The notes under the pieces: model-generated | What the model was told of the DNA's origin: nothing | The model's input: the letters and a program-made list of their open reading frames with translations, nothing else | Databases searched by the model: none | Program-made: the position numbers and the translations under genes | Assembly (NCBI GenBank): GCA_001297265.1 | Contig: LIHB01000009.1 | Span: 310,001-374,000, forward strand | Length of the DNA stretch: 64,000 bases | Source of the DNA: Mycosphaerella arachidis | Taxonomy: Eukaryota > Ascomycota > Dothideomycetes > Mycosphaerellales > Mycosphaerellaceae | Direction: 5' to 3' | Part shown: positions 42,984 to 53,187 of the stretch, piece after piece | How positions within the stretch are numbered: the stretch's first letter is position 1 | Layout of the letters: each line of letters starts with the position of its first letter

Positions 42984-43842
42984 TTAATGCTTCTCCTCAA
43001 TCTTCTTCACGCACTCTGGGAACTCCTTCCAGTCGTACATGATCACGTCGGCCTTGGTGACCTCAGTGAGGGTCTTGGCCATTTGCTCCTCCTTTTCCTT
43101 GCCCTCCTCGAGGCCGTAGACACCGACGTAGCCGATGAGTGGGATGCCGGCGCGCATGGCGGCGGTGGCACCGGACTTGGAGTCCTCGACAGTGAGGCAC
43201 TCCTCAGGCTTGACACCGAGTTGCTCGCAAGCGTAGAGGTAGATCTTTGGGTCGGGCTTGGATGATGGCTTGTCCATAGAGGTGGCAGCGGAGTAGACGT
43301 GCTTGTCCTCGAAGAAGCGCATGAGGCCAGTCTTCTGGAGCGAGGCGATGACACGTGGCTTGGCTGAGGTCGAGACGACGGACATTGGGTAGCCTTGAGC
43401 CTTGGCCCACTCGAGCTGCTCAGTGACGCCAGGGCACTCCTTGCACTTCTCGGACAGCTTGGCAGTGACACGACCAAGCTCCATGTCTACGTACTCGTCG
43501 ACGTCCTTGTCGGTCATGGAGAAGTTGTGCTTCTTCTGAAGGCCGATGAGCATGTTACGGAAGTTGTTGCCAACGAAGTCCTCGAGGAGAGAGTCGGTTG
43601 TGTAGCGGGCATCAATGCCATACTTCTCGAGGACCTCATTGGTGAGGTCGGCGCAGGCCTCGAAGGCGAGACGCTCCGAGAGGCAGAGGGTGTTGTCGCA
43701 GTCGAGGAGGATGTACTTGACCTGTGGTGGTTGTTTTAGCTGGTGGTGCCAGTGAGGTAGCTCCACGACCATGTGAGAAGACGCCATGGGTCGATCGACA
43801 ATGGCGCAGAGCTTGTCGGCGGTAGACACTTACCTTGCCCAT
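42984..43842 (-). CDS. HAD-superfamily phosphohydrolase, 248 residues
   Basis: Exon 1 is nine bases, 43842-43834 (MGK). A 112-base intron (GTAAGT donor, CCACAG acceptor) follows, then exon 2, 43721-42984. The spliced start MGKVKYILLDCDNTLCLSER gives HAD motif I (Asp10-x-Asp12-x-Thr14). Reading exon 2 back to its first frame ATG instead would add 36 foreign residues. An alpha-helical cap follows, then motif II (VVSTSAKPR, Ser120), motif III (Lys in KPSSKPDPKIYL) and motif IV acids (LTVEDSKSG). The cap type and motifs fit the phosphoglycolate-phosphatase / beta-phosphoglucomutase-like subfamily. The substrate (sugar phosphate or nucleotide) cannot be told from sequence. Codon use is strongly biased, suggesting high expression. 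Confidence 0.87.
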
Positions 43843-45436
43843 GGCGACGGTGTTTGTGTTGATGTGGGTGGTGTTTGAGTGATGGAGTGTGGGTTTAGGT
43901 GGTGTCGAATGTAGTTGAGGTGGTTGTTGGGCTGTCGCAGCGGTGGTTTATTGTGTGGTGTTGAAGGAAGGAAGGGTTGGATGAGTGGGAATTATTTAAG
44001 TGCTTGTGCCTGGGCCGCGCCTGCTTGTTGCTCTCGTCACTTGGTGGGGGGCACACCGACTGCTGGCGCTAGCAGGGATTGAGTTGTGGCTCGGCGGACG
44101 GGTGAACCCTTGCGACCACGGACGATCGAGGAACAGGAAACGTTCACGGTCTTCGTCCATGACAGCATATCGGAAGTGAAGCCAGCGCTGAGGATGGAGC
44201 GAGTCCACGCTGTGCGACGTGGAATGGAACACTTTGCCTCCTCCACGTTTTTATTCCTGCCAGACTAGACAGGAGATCGCCAAGCCTCACCGACAGCGGT
44301 GTGCGACCCACGGAATCTCGAAAGCCTCGACAACCGAAACAGTCTAGTGAAGCGAAGCGCTGTCGAAAGTAGACATCATTTACATGCTGCATTGGCTGGC
44401 TACACAGTGAGGCCGAAGCTGTGTCAGATGCAGGAACGCAATCCATTCTTGCTTCGCTCAAGCAATCTGGCAGGTCACACGACTTCAAAGCTTGGATCAT
44501 GCAACATACATATATGCCTGCTCGGGCTCGTATGCAAGCACGCCTGCATTAGTGGTGTTCCGATGCTACCATAAGACTCGAGACGAGACATCGTGGCCGT
44601 TCCTGCACCAGACGTGATGACCTGCTTGCCGCGGCTTGTCATGTTCCTTGAAGCAGAGATCTCATCTTGGACAATCTCTTTGCGTAGCAATCTCGTGCTT
44701 GTGTGCTTGCGAGAGCCTTTGAAGGACAAGTCGTTATCCACGTCCTTCAAGGTGATCCGTCGACGGCCAGACTCGCGCCTCCATCACGGGCATGGCGACA
44801 TAACCCAGCCGATCACCAGCCTTGCGATCCACAAGCACATCCCCTGGTGGATAGTGCTTGCGATACCACGGAGCATGAGACGGCCATCCTCTCGTCGGTA
44901 CTCACGCGCCCTTCTTGCCCGTCACATATAAAGGAATCACATCAATCGCGCCTCTCATTCACGACGTTCTTTTGCCCGTCATCATTTCCATGACCAACAT
45001 CTGTCGTGCCATCAGCTTGTCCAAGATCTTTCATCACAGCATCGACAGCTGAGCTTGGGATCGATGGCGTATCGGCATCTTGACCATTTCGCAGAGCATC
45101 CACGGCTGCATCGCGAATCGTTTTTTCCGCGTCTGTACGTGCCGTCGAGCTGTCTTTGCTAGCCATTGCCGGGATGGCGAGTGATCGTGTACAATTCGTG
45201 AGGATACTTGCACCAATCGATGATGCTGTCCGCTGCAAACCACAAACGTTAGTCTGACAGCAGGCGGCGCCTGGGTCTAGATATAAGCTGCATGGTATTG
45301 CCCCACCCATGAGGTCATGTACTGACAGTGCTCGCTGTACCTCGCCATAGTCTTTCGCGCTGATATCAAGATGTACAGCCAGCAGTACTGCCACCGCACA
45401 TAGCATCCTTTCGTCCCTCGGAGCCAGCGACGCAGA
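43843..45436. other. Intergenic, no confident gene
   Basis: About 1.6 kb. The GT-rich 120 bases beyond 43843 are the HAD promoter. A minus-strand frame ending at 44942 has a hydrophilic C-terminal part from an ATG at 45166 (MASKDSSTARTDAEKTIRD; 75 residues, acidic, Asp/Ala-rich) that could be a small hydrophilin-like protein. Frames at 44475-44931 are ambiguous on both strands. Confidence 0.4.
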
Positions 45437-46279
45437 ATGGCAGAAACATCATATTCATCACCAAAAGAAGCCAGCCTCCTCAGCCTTCCCCGCGAACTCC
45501 GCCTCCAAATCTACCAACACGTCTTCGACCTCGATCTACAGCACACGGTCCTGCGGCAATGGCGCGACACACATACTGCCGAGCAAGGCTTCAAGAGCGT
45601 ACCCGATCTCAACCACGAACAGCGTCTGATCATTTCCTGGCTGAACTTGATGCGGACCTGTAAAACGACAGCATTGGAGCTCCGCGCACTGATGCAAGAG
45701 CCTTCTTTTCTCGAACAGCACGGTAATGGCACATACACTCTCGATCTCGAAGCGACGCGAGGAGGGATGACCCTTGGCGCGACAACATGGCGTCGCATAC
45801 CCTGCTCACCTAGCCAGGTACGGTGTATAGAAGCATACTACAATGCGAGTCGAGGGTTCCAGGCCTGGGGGGTCGGTGGGCCTCATGGGATAACTTCTGG
45901 GTTGTATCAGACGTTAAATCATTTTGTGCACTGTGGTCCACGCTTCGATTCGGAGCGCTTGCTACCCAAGGCAACTCATTTGAAGGAGCTTCGGGTGATC
46001 GTGGTGAAACGAGATGTCTCGGGTGAGGAGGACGAGCACGCATCATATGGATTATCAGAGCGCGATACTGATCCGAGGACGACGCTGTATGCTCTTGGCA
46101 GTATTGTAGGTCAAATTGTGCGCACCGGCGTCTTGAAGGGTTTCGTCGACGAGATTCATCTGAGTTGCGATGGGGAAGTGCTACACTGGAGCCCGTACGG
46201 TGAGGATGGAACGGGGATACCTGAGTATTGGAACAGATACGGGTTCGATTGGGGTATGGCGCTGTACAGGACAGCATGA
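45437..46279 (+). CDS. 2EXR / F-box-like fungal protein, 280 residues
   Basis: A single exon. The N-terminal motif LLSLPRELRLQIYQHVFDLD is the LPxELRxxIYxxV signature shared by fungal F-box-like and 2EXR-domain proteins, which are often expanded in Dothideomycetes. A typical second element follows (LNLMRTCKTTALELRALM). The rest is a compact mixed fold (FVHCGPRFDSERLLPKATH, LKELRVIVVKRD) ending GFDWGMALYRTA. No membrane or signal sequence is present. Such proteins are presumed adaptors, but the function is unproven. Confidence 0.78.
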   Translation: MAETSYSSPKEASLLSLPRELRLQIYQHVFDLDLQHTVLRQWRDTHTAEQGFKSVPDLNHEQRLIISWLNLMRTCKTTALELRALMQEPSFLEQHGNGTYTLDLEATRGGMTLGATTWRRIPCSPSQVRCIEAYYNASRGFQAWGVGGPHGITSGLYQTLNHFVHCGPRFDSERLLPKATHLKELRVIVVKRDVSGEEDEHASYGLSERDTDPRTTLYALGSIVGQIVRTGVLKGFVDEIHLSCDGEVLHWSPYGEDGTGIPEYWNRYGFDWGMALYRTA

Positions 46280-46728
46280 CAACGCGCGACCGAATATGCA
46301 GATGGTCATGAGGTATGTGCTGACTGCCTGTGGATGGAGCTGAATATATCCGGTCGAGTTGATGCTAGGCCGAGCGGCGACATGATTAGGTAGAGCTTCT
46401 GTGCGCGTGTATCAGTGCATGTTCCTTCCCTATTTGTTCAGGCGAGAATGGTGAAGGAACGTGAGGTCAGATCTGGAGTGTTTACACTCGTGCAAAGCTA
46501 TTCCGCAACAAAAGAGTACAAGTCTTCTCAGACTGGTGCCAGCTGTATGTCTCATCATATGGGCAGGGAAATGGGTGAGGTGAAGAGTCAGACATACCTT
46601 GAGCTCTACGCCTTATGTTGGCTAATCACCGCCATCTCATCATCTGGTAGCAGCTGTGCTGTTGCGACCTCTGATGCTGCGTTCGATATTTCTTCCGATC
46701 ATGTGGTGCACTGATAATGTTGATGGTC
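46280..46728. other. Intergenic between convergent genes
   Basis: About 450 bases of 3' flanks. Only short frames (46415-46714 plus) with no recognised content. Confidence 0.45.
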
Positions 46729-47328
46729 TCAACGCCACTTGGCCGAAGCGTCTGGGATCAATGTCCTCAACAGCTCAAGATGCATAACATGTCCCTTCCA
46801 CTTCGCCGCCCGTACCTCTTGGTGCTCAGCTATGGTCTTATCCACCCGTCGCTGATTGTTTCCAAACACGACCGTGTAATCCGCAAGCTCTTCACCAGGT
46901 AAAATGACACTCAGCGGCGTGACCTTGCAGAACTTGCCAATCTGCGCACCTCGACCAATCTTGGCGCCGACCTCGATGACAGTTCCATCACCAATGCTAC
47001 GTGCCTCGACCACAGCAGTCGCCTCGATTGAGACACCATTGCCGACGACAACGGGAATACCTTCAGTACCTTCAACTGAGCGTGGCCCAGCGAAGCCGAT
47101 AACTGCTTCCTCGCAGATGATGCAGTTTTTGCCAATGGTGATCTTGCCGCCTTCAGCTTTAATCTTCGCGTAGGGATGCAGGATCGTGTTCTCGCCAATC
47201 TCGACAGAGTGCGTGCCTGTCATCTGCACTTTTTCGGCGACGACAGCGAGCGAGTTGATGTTGCATGGCGGCTTGGAGACAGGTTCTGTGGTTGTGCGCC
47301 GCGAGGACGCTGACGGTCTCGAGTTCAT
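46729..47328 (-). CDS. DCTN6: Dynactin subunit 6 (p27)
   Basis: One exon, 199 residues. p27 with p25, p62 and Arp11 caps the pointed end of the dynactin Arp1 filament and helps cargo binding for dynein transport. The protein is a left-handed beta-helix of hexapeptide repeats: VEIGENTILHPYAKIKAEGG, ITIGKNCIICEEAVIGF, VVVGNGVSIEATAVVEA, IGDGTVIEVGAKIGRGAQIG, then FCKVTPLSVILPGEEL. A C-terminal helix follows (DKTIAEHQEVRAAKWKGH). The N-terminal 25 residues are Ser/Arg/Thr-rich. Length and order match fungal orthologues. Confidence 0.93.
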   Translation of the reverse strand: MNSRPSASSRRTTTEPVSKPPCNINSLAVVAEKVQMTGTHSVEIGENTILHPYAKIKAEGGKITIGKNCIICEEAVIGFAGPRSVEGTEGIPVVVGNGVSIEATAVVEARSIGDGTVIEVGAKIGRGAQIGKFCKVTPLSVILPGEELADYTVVFGNNQRRVDKTIAEHQEVRAAKWKGHVMHLELLRTLIPDASAKWR

Positions 47329-47578
47329 GGCGGCAGGTCGTGCATGGCGAGCTCAGAAGAGCCAGCGGAGTGCGCAAGATGTTGAAGTGTGAAAATAGGA
47401 AGAAGCTCGACAAAGCAAATTTGAGTGCTAGTGCAAGATCGCGCTGAAACGCAAGATCACGTGTAAGAAAACATATTCTTGTTGCACGCAGATGTGTCGT
47501 CTTGTCCCTCACGAATGCCCGTCAAGCTGTCATTCTTGCATTGCATGAATTACATTAAGCCTGCATTACTATACTGCT

Positions 47579-50500
47579 TTAATACGCTGGCTCATCTTTC
47601 CAGATGGGCGCACCCTTTGGATCATCGTTCTTCCACTCAATCTTGCCCTTCTCGTTGAACTCAGCACCCTCATCAGTCATGGTGTAACCGTCTTCCCGAG
47701 AAGCAGCAATCTCCTGCCTCGAAATACCGTACTTGTCTCTTGCGATCCAGATGATTGGGCATTCGGAGATAATAGCAGGGTGAAGGTACGCCTCATCGTG
47801 CTCCTTCTGCGTGTAAGCTCGGACTGGAGTGCTCAGATGGGGCGAGACTTGTTGGACGGCATAGACGGCAGCAGCCTCGGGGTTGAAGTAGCGCTTGATA
47901 CGAGCCATGAGGCCGACCTTTCCAGTTGGATTCTGGCGCAAGTGCTCGTGGCCCGCGTTGTCTGTTTCGGGCCTCGCCTGGTCATAGCCGTCCTTCGCAA
48001 GGTGGTCTTGGTTGTTACCAAGTCCTGCCGGGCGAGTCTCATCAACAGAACCTGGTGCCTTCTCAACGTCGCTGCTATCGCGGAGCTTGCCAGTGACTGC
48101 TGATGGTGCGATACTGTCCTCCGCCATATCGTTCTCAAGCCTCTTGAGCGATCGACCCAGCCAGACCTGCCACACGATCGTAGCAACGAGGAAGATGATC
48201 ATAATGATCATGGGTCCGATCGAGATTCTGTTCTCGGCAATTCCAATGGCGAACAGACCGATCAAGCATATCTCGGATAGGTAGATGCCGACGGTAAGCT
48301 GCTTCATGGCACGGGCGTAAGACTGGCCTCTGGTCGATACCGTCGTCCCTAGCGTGAAAAGTGCGCTGTATCGGAAGGCAAGGTAGAGCAGGAAAAAGCC
48401 GACTGTAGCAAAGCCCAGGATCAATGGCGAAATGCATGAGTATGAGAGTGCTGTTGAAACATATTAGCAAGTATCGAACTGGGACTGCAGTGGTGGCTTA
48501 CCAATAACACCCAAGTTGGTAAACTTTGGATAGAGCGATCCCCATCCGAGTCCGGCAAGGTTGACGTAGCGGTTGTACATCTTTCTTGGTGTTGAGTCCA
48601 GAATTTTGCCCAGGAACAGCACGAACAACAGAGGCACTACGTTGAGAAATTGCATAGCAGCCGTTTGTAGTCCTAGAGGTAAGGTAGGTCAGCCTTGGTG
48701 TAGCCTTGGTGACACAAGCCATGAGCGTTCTGATTATCTCTCAGATGTCGCATCGTGGCCACTCTACTTGACCTTACTCACCGAACAAGATGAAGTATGA
48801 GATGTAGAAATTGGAGGCCTTGGGCAAGTTCTGTGCCAGCAGTGTTGCCGCCGAACTGGGCTGGTTGATGATCTGGTTGACGACTGAAGCAGCTCCAGAG
48901 GAGAATGTGGTGATGAGGAAGACCTGCCAAACAGAAGGGTGTTAGTTATACTTGACAAGCACGTAGCAGTGTCACAGAAAATGGTGTAGACGTGGAGGGA
49001 GGGAGGCGCTTCGTGCATTGCATGTATCGAATGCGCCGCCCCTGTCTAGGCCACCGCTGACGCCGTGTACCCTTCGATTCGTACCTGGATGACCTGAAAT
49101 GGAAAGTACCAGCCCTGAACCTTCATCTGGACAGCGCTCTGGGTGGGCTCGAAAAGCTTGGCGATAATGTTGCAAATAATCGGCACCAAAGTCATGAGCA
49201 CTGCAAGCAGGATGACAGGGAGCAGTCCAGTGACAACACCGCGAACGACCGGAGGAATACTGTTGATGAAGCCGAGGAATGGTACTTTGTCGGTGAGGTA
49301 AGTGATGTTGGAGATGGCACCGATGACTGCAACCGGGATCGTCCAGAAGATGCATAAGAACCAGATAAAGGCCGTGCCGAGGGCGCTGAACAATTTCGTC
49401 TTCCATAGTGGCTTGATGGTGTTCTTCCAGATAACATCCTCAGGGGTTGGTCCGAACTCCTGCGAGAGAGAGGGTGTTAGCTATAGTCGACAACACATAT
49501 CTCGAATGCTCCGCCGCTGCCTTACCTTAGGTGTCATCTTAGCCATCGACTTGGCTTTCTCCTTGCGGCCCATGTTTGCGGCCTGAGTCCACGCTGCGTG
49601 AGCGGACTGCACGGTGTCAAACTCGATGAAGCATGCGGCTTGTGCATTGGATGTGTTGCCGACCAGTGCACGTTGCTCTGTTGTAATCTCCGGTATCAAG
49701 CGACGCAGTTCGCCACGACTCCAATCGATCGTCTCGACCTTCTTACCAATGGGCAGGAATTTGAGCTTCGGCAGGCGGTGTGTTGGAATGTCCTGCCAAA
49801 CAGAAGGGTGTTAGCTATACTCGACAAGCACGGTGCAGTGTCTTGATTGGTGATGTAGACGTAAAGCGAGGCGCGTCGTGCAACGTGTGTCTCGAATGCT
49901 CCGCTGCTGTCGAGACCACCGCTCGCCTGCAGTACGTACCTTCTTGTGCACCTCGACTTGAGCGCCCTGCTCTGGGTTCACACGATCGCTGGCCTGGCCC
50001 TTCTTCTCCAACTTCAGCTGCCTCTTGTAGTGCTTCTTGATCATCTTGATCTCGCCAGTCTCGAGTTTGTTGGCGGCCTTATCGCGATCATCGACCTTCT
50101 CGGCAAGATCCACTGGCACATTGACCAGCCAGACAGCCTTGACGCCGGCGTACTGATTGCGTATGTGCTCCTCGTCACGGGCAGCCTCTGGTACATTGGT
50201 GAAGAGGAGAGTCCTTGTCGAGATGCGGCTTTGCTGATAGGGCGAAAGGAAGTATCGCTGGCTCAAACGTACGAAGAACTTTGATTCGCGGGTGATCATG
50301 AACATGACCCAAGACAGGAAGAGAATTGCGACAATGGCTTGCGCAAAGTATCGTGGGCCGGGGTTGATGTGGCTGAACGACAAGATGTCGAGCCCAGTCG
50401 CCTCTGCGTTACTGCCAGTGGCATTGACGGGAAACAGGATGGGCCAGGTAATGAAGCATCCGACCAAGCACATAACCGTCATTATCTTGAAGAAGCGCAG

Positions 50501-50806
50501 CCATAAGTAGTTGTCAATGGACGCATGTCCAAGCACAAACTCGTCCTTGAGCTCGCTAAACTCCTTCTTCCAACCGAGCAGGCCAGTCGTTTGCTTGGGC
50601 GAGCGCTGCCAGTTGCGAATCGAGCCCAAGTAAGTACGCGGTTGGTAGACCCGGTCGTACTTGTTGCGGAAAATCAAGAAGGCCAGAAAGATGACGGCCG
50701 AGAGAAGACCGACCGGCACAAGCGTCGAGACCATTCCTGACACCGATGAGCCTTGTGCATTTTGGTTGCTCCCTTGATTGTTGCCGCCCTGTCTGCGCGT
50801 CAGCAT
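47579..50806 (-). CDS. CSC1: CSC1/OSCA-type calcium-permeable cation channel (DUF221)
   Basis: Six exons: 50806-49940, 49792-49526, 49459-49085, 48923-48782, 48672-48502 and 48450-47579. These give 897 residues and every junction is in phase. Domains in order: N-terminal RSN1_TM region with three spans (MVSTLVPVGLLSAVIFLAFL, the MTVMCLVGCFITWP span, AQAIVAILFLSWVMF); cytosolic PHM7_cyt region (TRTLLFTNVPE to AACFIEFDTVQSAHAAW); the DUF221 pore region across exons 3-6 (TAFIWFLCIFWTIPVAVIG, GVVTGLLPVILLAVLMTLV, NFYISYFILFGLQTAAM, ALSYSCISPLILGFATVGFF); and the PHM7_ext tail with IISECPIIWIARDKYGIS. The family gates Ca2+ entry in response to osmotic or mechanical stress. Three of its five introns (1, 2 and 3) belong to one introner-like family; the other two (109 and 51 bases) do not. 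Confidence 0.93.
48924..49084 (-). mobile_element. Introner-like intron (CSC1-type gene, intron 3)
   Basis: 161 bases, GTACGA donor. It shares with intron 1 the blocks GCGCATTCGATAC, ACGTCTACA, GACACTGC and GTGCTTGTC. The 3' end is CTAACACCCTTCTGTTTGG then CAG. This near-identity between introns at different sites of one gene is not expected of ordinary introns. Confidence 0.88.
49460..49525 (-). mobile_element. Introner-like intron, deleted form (CSC1-type gene, intron 2)
   Basis: 66 bases, GTAAGG donor. It keeps GCGGAGCATTCGAGA and TATAGCTAACACCC of intron 1 but lacks the roughly 80-base middle. It ends CTCTCTCGCAG. It looks like an internally deleted copy. Confidence 0.78.
49793..49939 (-). 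mobile_element. Introner-like intron (CSC1-type gene, intron 1)
   Basis: 147 bases, GTACGT donor. It contains GCGGAGCATTCGAGACAC, ACGTCTACATCA, GACACTGCACCGTGCTTGTC and TATAGCTAACACCC, and ends TTCTGTTTGGCAG. It is the fullest copy in the window and a good reference for the family. Confidence 0.88.
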
Positions 50807-52355
50807 GATGATAATCTCTTCATCTTGCCCGAAGATGGCCGCTTACTGATTGACGCGCGACCAGGCGCATCGCCATGTGGCCTGCGGTATCCATGCTGGC
50901 GAAAATGCTGGTGTGCTGATGTTTGATGCAGGTGGTTAAAAGGTGCAGCGCAGCAGAAAGGGAGGACCAACGCCATGCCAGTAAACAACAAAGAAGGGCA
51001 AGAACCAATACTTGGCCGTTGCCAACCACAGGCACTAGCTGAACGATGTCGACGAAAGCGTCTCCCGCGGTGTAGAACTTAGGCTAACATAACATCGTCC
51101 TCACGCGCCAGTGACACCCCAATAGAACAAGCTTAATCTCGCTTGACCAACGCCGCAAGCACTGCGACACAATCAAATTCAACAAATTGTGATGCAGCTG
51201 GCCCGCGTCAGTGTCAGTGTCATTGTGGCTGCCGGTTCCACGACCTCATCTCTATCCGCGTCGCAGCCACGACTTCTTCTCTCCTGCGATGGAGCTAGCG
51301 ACTGCTGCGTCACCACCACCAGTCGGGACGTGTGTTGGCAGGTCGATCGTGGCGCTCCGTTGCCCTGGCCAGATCCTAGGAGCTGTGGCGCAGTCGTTTT
51401 GGCTCGCAGGAGCCATTCAACAGCTGTTCCTGTCATTTTAATGCAACGCGAAGCTGCTGGATGCATGTAACGAATGATTGCTGTGCAGCAAGTTGCGTTC
51501 AGCTACTGTGGAGGCAGTCGTTCAGCGGGTGATGGATCTCTGGGAGAATCGAGACCGGGCGGGTTGCGCTTCTGCAAATCATCGTCTGCAACGCTCGCTA
51601 GCGTGTTTCTGCACTTCACCTCCCGGCGTTGACAGACGAGATGACAGCGAGACATGCAATAACCTCCTGCTGAATGGAGAAAAGCGGACGGCTCACGACC
51701 TCCGTGGGCGGTGGGAGCATCTCTGACGTACCATGAGAATGCTGAACACTTACTTGCAGACCAGTACCGTCTGCCCACGACGTGGTGCATCATTCCCGGT
51801 GAAGGCAGCGGCACGATTATCATATGCTGGTCCGGCTCGAGAAGGGACTGCGCCCTCAGAAGAAGGAGGAACGGGCGAGCAGGAAGTGATGTGACGGACT
51901 TATCGTAACACTTCTGACGCCGCTCGAAGTACGCACGGTGCAGACTGGTCAAGAAAAGAGACGACAGACGAAAGCGAGCTTACAGTTCAGCGCGCACTGT
52001 TACTCTTCTCCAGCATTAGGCAACCTGCCCCAGACTGATGACTAAAATGTTTGCTGGTGTCGTGATTTCATCTCCTTCTGAGCCTTTCTTTGCCCGCTCA
52101 CTACCATCGCACACCACTGGTTGGATGAGCGCTGCGACTTCAGCGCCCGAAGTGCAGACAACTCTTCGCAGAGTCGCCCTTCTTCGAGTCATCCGCGCCG
52201 ACTTCATGCCGTTCAGAATAAGTGCTGACAGGCGCGCTCTCTTCCACACTTCACCCCTGTAGTGGCCAGCGACATTACCTCGATAACTGACAGCTGACCT
52301 GCCTCCGCTCAGTCGATACCTTATTCGGTACAGGACATCGGCACCACAGGCGCGA
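50807..52355. other. Intergenic, no supported gene
   Basis: About 1.5 kb holding the promoter of the CSC1-type gene. Frames at 51179-51470 and 51503-51952 overlap on both strands without recognisable content. At 52310-52440 a plus-strand stretch DIGTTGANAGSDTTADTGVS runs in a different frame from the next open frame and may be part of the same gene. Confidence 0.45.
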
Positions 52356-52793
52356 ATGCAGGTAGTGACACCACCGCGGACACTGGCGTCAGCATCACCG
52401 ACCAGGGCTACCACGAGCACTTCAGAACAAGAAGTCAGTGATGGCGAAGAAGGCGTGGCTCTCAACTTCCACGACTTTCTGGAGACTTGGGGCTCGAAGC
52501 ATGGACCGGGCTTTACCACGACAGAAGACGGCGCCATCCTCTTTCAAGGTTCAAGCATCAAGACACAGTCTCCGATTTTGAAGTGTCTGCATTGCAAGGG
52601 ACTAAGCGAGAACGACTTCTGCACGGATTGCGGCGTTGCTTGCATCTACGGCTACGTCGTTGAGCATTCGCTCAAGCGCCGCATTCTGGGACATAAGATC
52701 GACATCAAAATCGATGCATACGATGCCGACATCATCCCACATGGCGACACTGGCGCAAGCGAGATTGACGAGGATGCGATGAGGACGGATTAG
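52356..52793 (+). CDS. Hypothetical 145-residue protein with a CxxC pair
   Basis: Not recognised. The first 35 residues are Thr/Ser/Glu-rich. The middle looks folded (LNFHDFLETWGSKHGPGF, then TEDGAILFQG). A CLHC-x(8)-CTDCG arrangement could be a small zinc ribbon. The C-terminus is acidic (KIDIKIDAYDADIIPHGD, EIDEDAMRTD). An upstream, differently framed protein-like stretch suggests either a missing exon or a frameshift, so the start is uncertain. Confidence 0.45.
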   Translation: MQVVTPPRTLASASPTRATTSTSEQEVSDGEEGVALNFHDFLETWGSKHGPGFTTTEDGAILFQGSSIKTQSPILKCLHCKGLSENDFCTDCGVACIYGYVVEHSLKRRILGHKIDIKIDAYDADIIPHGDTGASEIDEDAMRTD

Positions 52794-53187
52794 GCTTGCT
52801 TGAAATCTTGACTGTCTATGTGATGGTCCTGAAGGATACACTTCAGCTGTACAGATATCGGAGCTACTGGCAGACACGTAACGCGAGGTTAGCATCGTGG
52901 CCGCTTTCGGTCGACTAAACATCGGCATGGAATTCCAACAAAGGATTCCCGCTACTGACTTTCACTTTCTATAGTTTGTATATCATTTTTTTCTCTTAAA
53001 AGATGTCTATGTTGATCGGTGAACCTGACACTCTGAGCCGCGCAGCTGCCTGTCGCATCAATGGTGGTCCGTGCGGCCTCACATGCATGTTTTAGACTCT
53101 GCCCTCTTCGCCTCACAAACATTCAGCATTTCCATCTTTCATCCAGACACAATAGAAAACAGACTCCAATCGGCATCTCCAGCAACC
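52794..53187. other. Intergenic, promoter region
   Basis: About 390 bases between tandem plus-strand loci. A T-rich patch with TATCATTTTTTTCTCTT-like sequence lies near 52980. Nothing else is noted. Confidence 0.45.
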
